From the NCBI GenBank assembly GCA_961205875.1, contig OY540810.1, positions 38,130,001 through 38,194,000 of the forward strand: a stretch of DNA of 64,000 bases. Direction: 5' to 3'. Position 1 is the stretch's first letter, and every line of letters starts with the position of its first letter. The notes beneath the pieces were generated by a model. That model was not told where the DNA came from and did not search any database. It saw nothing but the letters and a program-made list of their open reading frames with translations. The position numbers were made by a program, and so were the translations under genes. This DNA is from Sialis fuliginosa (lineage: Eukaryota > Arthropoda > Insecta > Megaloptera > Sialidae). This document shows positions 58,799 through 64,000 of the stretch, one piece after another.

Positions 58799-58938
58799 TC
58801 GTAATTACGTTTTTAAAGGGACTTGAGGAAACACGTACAAACGAGAAAAACGTCCTAACGAAATATTTTAACATGGGGTGTTATGGAAGAATGCCGGGAC
58901 CTAAAAAAAGAAAAAAACGTACTAACGAGGTTTCACTG
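58799..58938. mobile_element. pogo/Tigger-like MITE with TA duplication
   Basis: Ends CAGTGGAACTTCGTAATTAC and GAGGTTTCACTG flanked by TA on both sides. Same family as 4035-4159. Confidence 0.85.
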
Positions 58939-61650
58939 TACTCATTTTTTTCCTCTGACTAGATTCGTGGTTACATTTTATAATTTGTTTGTGAGCTCTT
59001 ACATAAATTTACAAAAATTAAAGAATTTTTAAAAGTAAAAAAATTACAGAAAACAGATTTTTATAATTGCACGTCGCTTCAAACCCGCCCTAAAAACAGG
59101 ATCCAAATTTTGAGAGGGCAAAAAAAAGTAGTCATTCCCCCCCCCACCCTTAAAATTTTGTGGGAGCAACATTTAGATGACATTTTTTAGATTTTTGGTT
59201 GGGTATTTTTTTAATAAAATTAATAAATATTATAAAAAAGAATTGTTTTTATATTATCTGGCTAGTTCTAATAAATTTTTATTCTTTGCTTATTTTTATA
59301 AAAGTTGATCCTTTAATTAAGAGATAAACAAAATAATAAATATAAACATAGAATATTTGGGTGCCCTTTAGAGCAAAAATTATAAATTTTATTAGGTTGC
59401 ACCTATTACAACTTTTGATCAACATACTTTAAACTATAATTTCGTCGTGTTAAAAAAATTTCAACCAAAAAGCAAAATTGATTAGATTTGTACGGAGTCT
59501 TTTCTTTTGCTCTACTTCTGAAACGGCTTGAAAACAATATTTTCTCTTGTTTAAATTATAATATTATAGCCATAGATTACAATTAGGATATTGGCATCAC
59601 AATAAGACGGGCTTGTCTGATTTAGTTATGGTCTATACCTCCTCTGAAGTTATGTCACCATCAGTCGTGGGTATTTACATTCAGTCTCAATGAATAAGTA
59701 CATTTAATGCTTGTTAAAAAAAACGTTTTCACAAATGTAAGTGTGCATGGAATTTCTTGCTTACTTTAAACATTGCAGAAAGAGGTAGATGTATTGATGT
59801 GTAGCTTAATTTATAGTGTTGTTACCTTTTATTCTATGCATTTATGTGTTTATGTACATGTACTGCATGGTTAAATTTAACTTTCACTATATTGCAGTAG
59901 GTACAATACCAAAATTGTATTTCCCAGTGTTACGAAATTCGCTCTATAAAGTATATGCGATTATAAAATTGCTGTATCTTCTTTGTATTTTTTTTTAGAT
60001 CATTTAACACAGGTCCGTATTAAGGGGGAAAGACACTGTGACAAAAAAAAATCGATTTAAAAAAATATGTTTAAAAATTAATATAAGTTAAAATTCCGAA
60101 AATTTACCAAGTAATGCAGCTGGTTCTGAACTCCAGAAAACTTTAAACGCATTTTTCTGGAAACGACTTTTTTCGATCTTGTCCCAGAAATTCCTCAAAA
60201 ACTAATGAACCGTTTAATTTTTTTTCTAAATTTTCGTAATCGCAGTGGCTAAGTCGGTGCGTAGTCGTTTTTTTTGAAATTCTGATAGTTACTATTCTTT
60301 AAAACCGCTGAAATAAAAAAATAAATAAAAATGAACAAAAAAAGACCGTCGCCATTTTGTGAAAAAATAAAATAAATAAAACGGCTACGCGCAACCATAG
60401 CTACATTCATATAGATACTGATAATTTGTTTTTCCAATAATCCATCCCGAAATTTCGATGCGACAATGGAGAAAAAAATGTTTTTTGATTGCACATCGAG
60501 GCTCATAAATTTTAATTTTAATATTTTTCAATAAAAATTGGTATTGATTTAGTTAAATATATTGTTAATAAAATGTTCTCTACCCGATCTTAAAATAATT
60601 AGCTATACCTGTGAAAAAAATTCCCAAACATTGACAATATTTTGACCCGTCAAAATGGCTTTCTCCTTTAATGAATATTACCAGAATCAAAAAAAAGTTA
60701 ATTTTAACCTAAAATAGGTTTTTTGCGCTCAAATTTGCTATTTATCTAATGTTATTTCACTGTTTTAAATACACACACCAAATTTAAACCATATTAGACT
60801 TTTTGATTTTATGAATTTTGTGTTACCATGTACTGACCTAAATATTCCAAATTTTTGTGTAAAAATATTTTAATTAAAATATAAGATGATGTGAGATTTT
60901 TAGACCGCATAAAATATGTAATATAATATAAAGTACAATACTTTCTAACAATGATATATGACAAAATAATGTCTTATAAATGTTTAAAAAGAGATAAAAA
61001 TGCGAAATTGTTGAACTACATAATGAAAATGTACAAGTTTGTATAATTTAATTTAATAGTCTACTGATTTCAGTTACAAAACATAAAATAACGTTTAAAT
61101 TAAAACAATGTTAAATAAGTTCATAATTCACTTTAATTAAAATTATATGACTATCAAAAACATTAGAGTATAGTGGGTGGATTGGAGAAAAAATATGCTA
61201 ATATACTCTACTACTAACTATTCTAATGTAATCGAGGCTTTATGTGTAATAAATACACATAATTATAATACTTGTACTTCGAGACCCCCATCCCCTATTA
61301 TTAACAAAATAAAATTGATAAATTAACAAATAAGTTGAATAGTTAATACCTCAGCTTGGCGCGATCCTGCAGACTCCAATTTTTTTTAAATATAGCTTAC
61401 ATCATTAACTTTAAGACTATCAAATTCCCTCAAACTGTCGAGAACTTGTACTTAAGTAAATTTTTTGACAATAGCAGTTGTATTGTAGTAGGTACATTTT
61501 TTATATTTGTGCACATATTTGTCGGTAGTTCGTGGCGGGTTTTGCAGAACCTCTAATTTCTTTTTTTATACTGTCAAATTATAAAACTGCATGGGAAATC
61601 AGGCAATACATCATATGGACCCAAACAGAATTATAATATTAACATATTAT

Positions 61651-62069
61651 CAGGCCCGGATTTAGAAATTTGCCGCCCCTAGGCAGTTACGATAATTGCC
61701 GCCCTCCCCCTCGAAACTAACAGTTTAATAAAACTTTTTTTTAATAAAACTCAGGACCTTTTTTCTTTTTTTGGTCGCGTCGGTTTCAAATTTTATAAAT
61801 TTTATAAATAAAGTTACATTAGGAGACACTGAAAGACCTTCTTTTTTTTAGTCCTGCTTGAGTTACATGTATAGAGAAATTATTGCTTATGGGTTGAAAT
61901 TTTTACGTCTCGATTTTCGGATGGCAAACTCATCGATAATGGAATCAAAATCAAATTCAATTCCCACGAATATAACAAGTTTTCAAAGTTTCCACCAAAA
62001 TTTGCCGCCCTTCAATTTTTGCCGCCCTAGGCAGCTGCCTACTCTGCCTGCATGGTAAATCCGGGCCTG
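61651..62069. mobile_element. hAT MITE with exact 8-bp duplication
   Basis: Ends CAGGCCCGGATTTA and TAAATCCGGGCCTG are exact complements flanked by catattat at 61643-61650 and 62070-62077. Confidence 0.92.
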
Positions 62070-62605
62070 CATATTATTGTATTATTTTGGACGATATATT
62101 GATAGCACAAGAACAAAAAAAATGAAGAATACAACTTTTGTTAAAGCTTAAAACCTGAAACCGATTCTGACTTACTTTATGAAACAATTTCCAAATCCCA
62201 CAACTTTTCCTTCGGGTCATCAGAATATGAATAAGGTGTGCAGAAATCTGAAAACGCAAAATAAACTTTAAATAACATTTTTAAGTTACCTTCCTATTCC
62301 TCCATCCCTTCTGTAGCACAATCTCTAGAACGCACATATACGAAGTTTATAATATGTTTTATCTGAATGTTCGCCTGAGTACACTTTGTATTTGTTACTT
62401 ATATTTAGCTTGTTCGTGGTTTCAATGTAATATGTATTGTATGTAATTGAAAGCGAAGTCGCTGCTAGAGATGAAGTACTCGTGAGTAGAAATCAATAAA
62501 AAGTAATAAGTAAATGATTAAAGGTACATGCAGTAGCGGATTAGTTAAATTTGGAGGGCTTAGGCGCAAACTGCTTTCGGCACTGATCTGGTATTATTTA
62601 ACATA

Positions 62606-63000
62606 CAACCAGCATTTCTTAACCTTTTAGTATTTGCGACCCAATTTTCAATCACAATTCTCATCACCTCTCCCCCCCCCCTCTCATACAATAATTTTCA
62701 CTGAAATGAATATCTAATATTAAACCTTCTTTCGAAAAACTTTGCTCTGCAAGACAGGCTCCCCAAAGATGTTACTAATAACTATTAATCTTGTTTTAAA
62801 TTTAATATTGATAAGTTAATTATTAAATACATTGTGCAGTACTGATACAATCCTATTTATCAGTGTAGATGTATACGTATATTTTATATTTTATTATGTC
62901 AGAATGTATTTTATTGCTTTTTTTTCAGTAAATAAAATAATTTTTTTAATAATATTTTTTCTCGATATGCGCGCGTCCCACAGGATGAGAATCGCTGATT
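62606..63000. mobile_element. hAT MITE, 'TTCTCAA' family, copy 3
   Basis: Starts 'cagcatttcttaacc' and ends 'ggatgagaatcgctg', with the interior 'cattgtgcagtactgataca'. The right part is shorter than in copies 1 and 2. Confidence 0.72.
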
Positions 63001-63203
63001 TAACTGGATAATGGATGCCTATGGAATTACTACTAAACCGGATGATTAATTTTCATACTGCTTGTAACAGTCTCTTTCTCCTTTGCGCATGCGCCAGACA
63101 GATTTTTAAAAATTGATTATTATAATATATACCTAATACTTTTCAGTGTTTTTTTTAAGTCGATTTTATTTACTTATTTAAGTTTCTTTATTATCTATAA
63201 TAA

Positions 63204-63821
63204 TCTATATACATACTCTGATTGACTTATTGACTGACTGACTGATTCATCATCGCCGAGCCGAAACCCCTGAACTTCCTTTTATGACATAACCCTTAGT
63301 GTCTTCAATAAAAATAAAAATTTCGACATTCAACAGTGGGTGGGTTTCTACAGTTTTTAACTAATTGTAAGTTCCGAGATATTTACGATTTTGTATAGGT
63401 ATTGAATAAACATAAATAATTATTTAATATTACATCCTCTGTCACATATGGAGGGTTGTATACAATTTCATTTGATCCGGCGGGAAAAATACTTCAGGGG
63501 AGGGGATTCTAGGGGGAAAAACAACTCCCTATCTTGCATATATAGGAGCCGAGATATTTACGATTTTGTATAATAAATAAAAGTTAAACAAAAAAAAATT
63601 ATATTTCACCCCCTGTTACTAGAGGGTTGTAATCAATTCTATACGATCCGGCGGGAAAAAGGAGGTTTATGGGGGAAAACAACCCCCTATCTTAAATAGG
63701 AGCCGAGATATTTACGATTTTGTAGAATCAATAAAAACAAAAGAAAAATTAAATATTTCACGTATGGAGGGTTGTAATTAGTTTCGATATCCACGTGAGC
63801 GAAGCTGCGAGTATCAGCTAG
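63204..63821 (+). mobile_element. Non-autonomous Helitron with internal tandem repeats
   Basis: It starts TCTATATACATACTCTGATT after A and ends 'gcgagtatcagctag' before T, with a hairpin-forming 'cacgtgagcgaagctgcg' just before the end. Inside, about 63375-63790 holds two and a half copies of a unit of roughly 165 bp ('gagatatttacgattttgta', 'gatccggcgggaaaaa'). Confidence 0.85.
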
Positions 63822-64000
63822 TCATTAATAAAGTACTCAAGTTTAAATATATTTTTAAGAGTATAGTCAAAATAACATCACACATGTATATCTGGTTGCA
63901 ATATATTCTTACCATTTTTTCAAATAAGTAAAAGTTGTATCGGATTACCGTAAGATGGCGCCACATTCGATTATATTAACTATACAAAACATTGTTAGAT
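63822..64000. other. Short unannotated end of window
   Basis: Nothing recognised. Confidence 0.4.

Larger units (their letters stand above)
58213..62605. other. Gene-free, repeat-rich stretch
   Basis: Besides the two elements listed it holds a G run at 58661-58678, C runs near 59150 and AT-rich unique-looking DNA. No gene is supported. Confidence 0.4.

Noticed and set aside
60249-60506. 85-codon minus-strand frame
   Set aside because: Low-complexity, Phe/Ile-rich AT translation without recognised domain or splice context.

Overview
The window is strongly AT-rich, gene-poor and packed with transposable elements. It looks like insect nuclear DNA, most likely from a moth or butterfly. The evidence is insect-type split genes, an insect-like Adar gene, and many non-autonomous Helitrons with termini (start near TCTATATA, CTAG-T end after a 'gcgaagc' hairpin) that I associate with Lepidoptera. 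The order-level call is moderate; the insect call is firm.

Layout. All recognisable genes are on the minus strand. (1) At 330-2957 is the 5' half of an ordinary Adar gene (adenosine deaminase acting on RNA): an N-terminal exon, dsRBM1, an intron-split dsRBM2 and the first deaminase exon with an intact HAE motif. The gene continues beyond base 1. (2) Immediately upstream, at 6558-14753, is a tandem paralogue made by duplication of the same gene. One 5158-base exon encodes 15 tandem copies of the dsRBM1-plus-linker unit followed by dsRBM2. Phase-compatible splicing joins this to a deaminase exon whose zinc-binding histidine is replaced by arginine (HAE to RAE). No later catalytic exon is visible. 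The open frame holds for about 1839 codons, so the locus looks selected for dsRNA binding rather than editing. This is the most remarkable object in the window. (3) At 19864-34459 is a three-exon gene for a secreted Vps62-domain protein of about 323 residues, with very large introns.

The rest, including almost all of 35-64 kb, is intergenic or intronic DNA. It holds hAT MITEs (several with exact or near-exact 8-bp target duplications), Harbinger-like MITEs (TAA/TTA duplications), pogo/Tigger-like MITEs (TA), Helitrons, foldback elements with very long arms, a 201-bp palindromic satellite inside a MITE, and one hAT transposase relic. Two weak candidate exons at 40926 and 44440 are noted but not identified.

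How the parts may relate (inference): transcription of this locus would produce many long hairpin RNAs, including two in introns of the expanded paralogue itself. A normal Adar lies next to a deaminase-defective protein with 16 dsRBMs. This suggests a dsRNA-binding competitor, scaffold or sink working alongside Adar, which expression and binding data could test.
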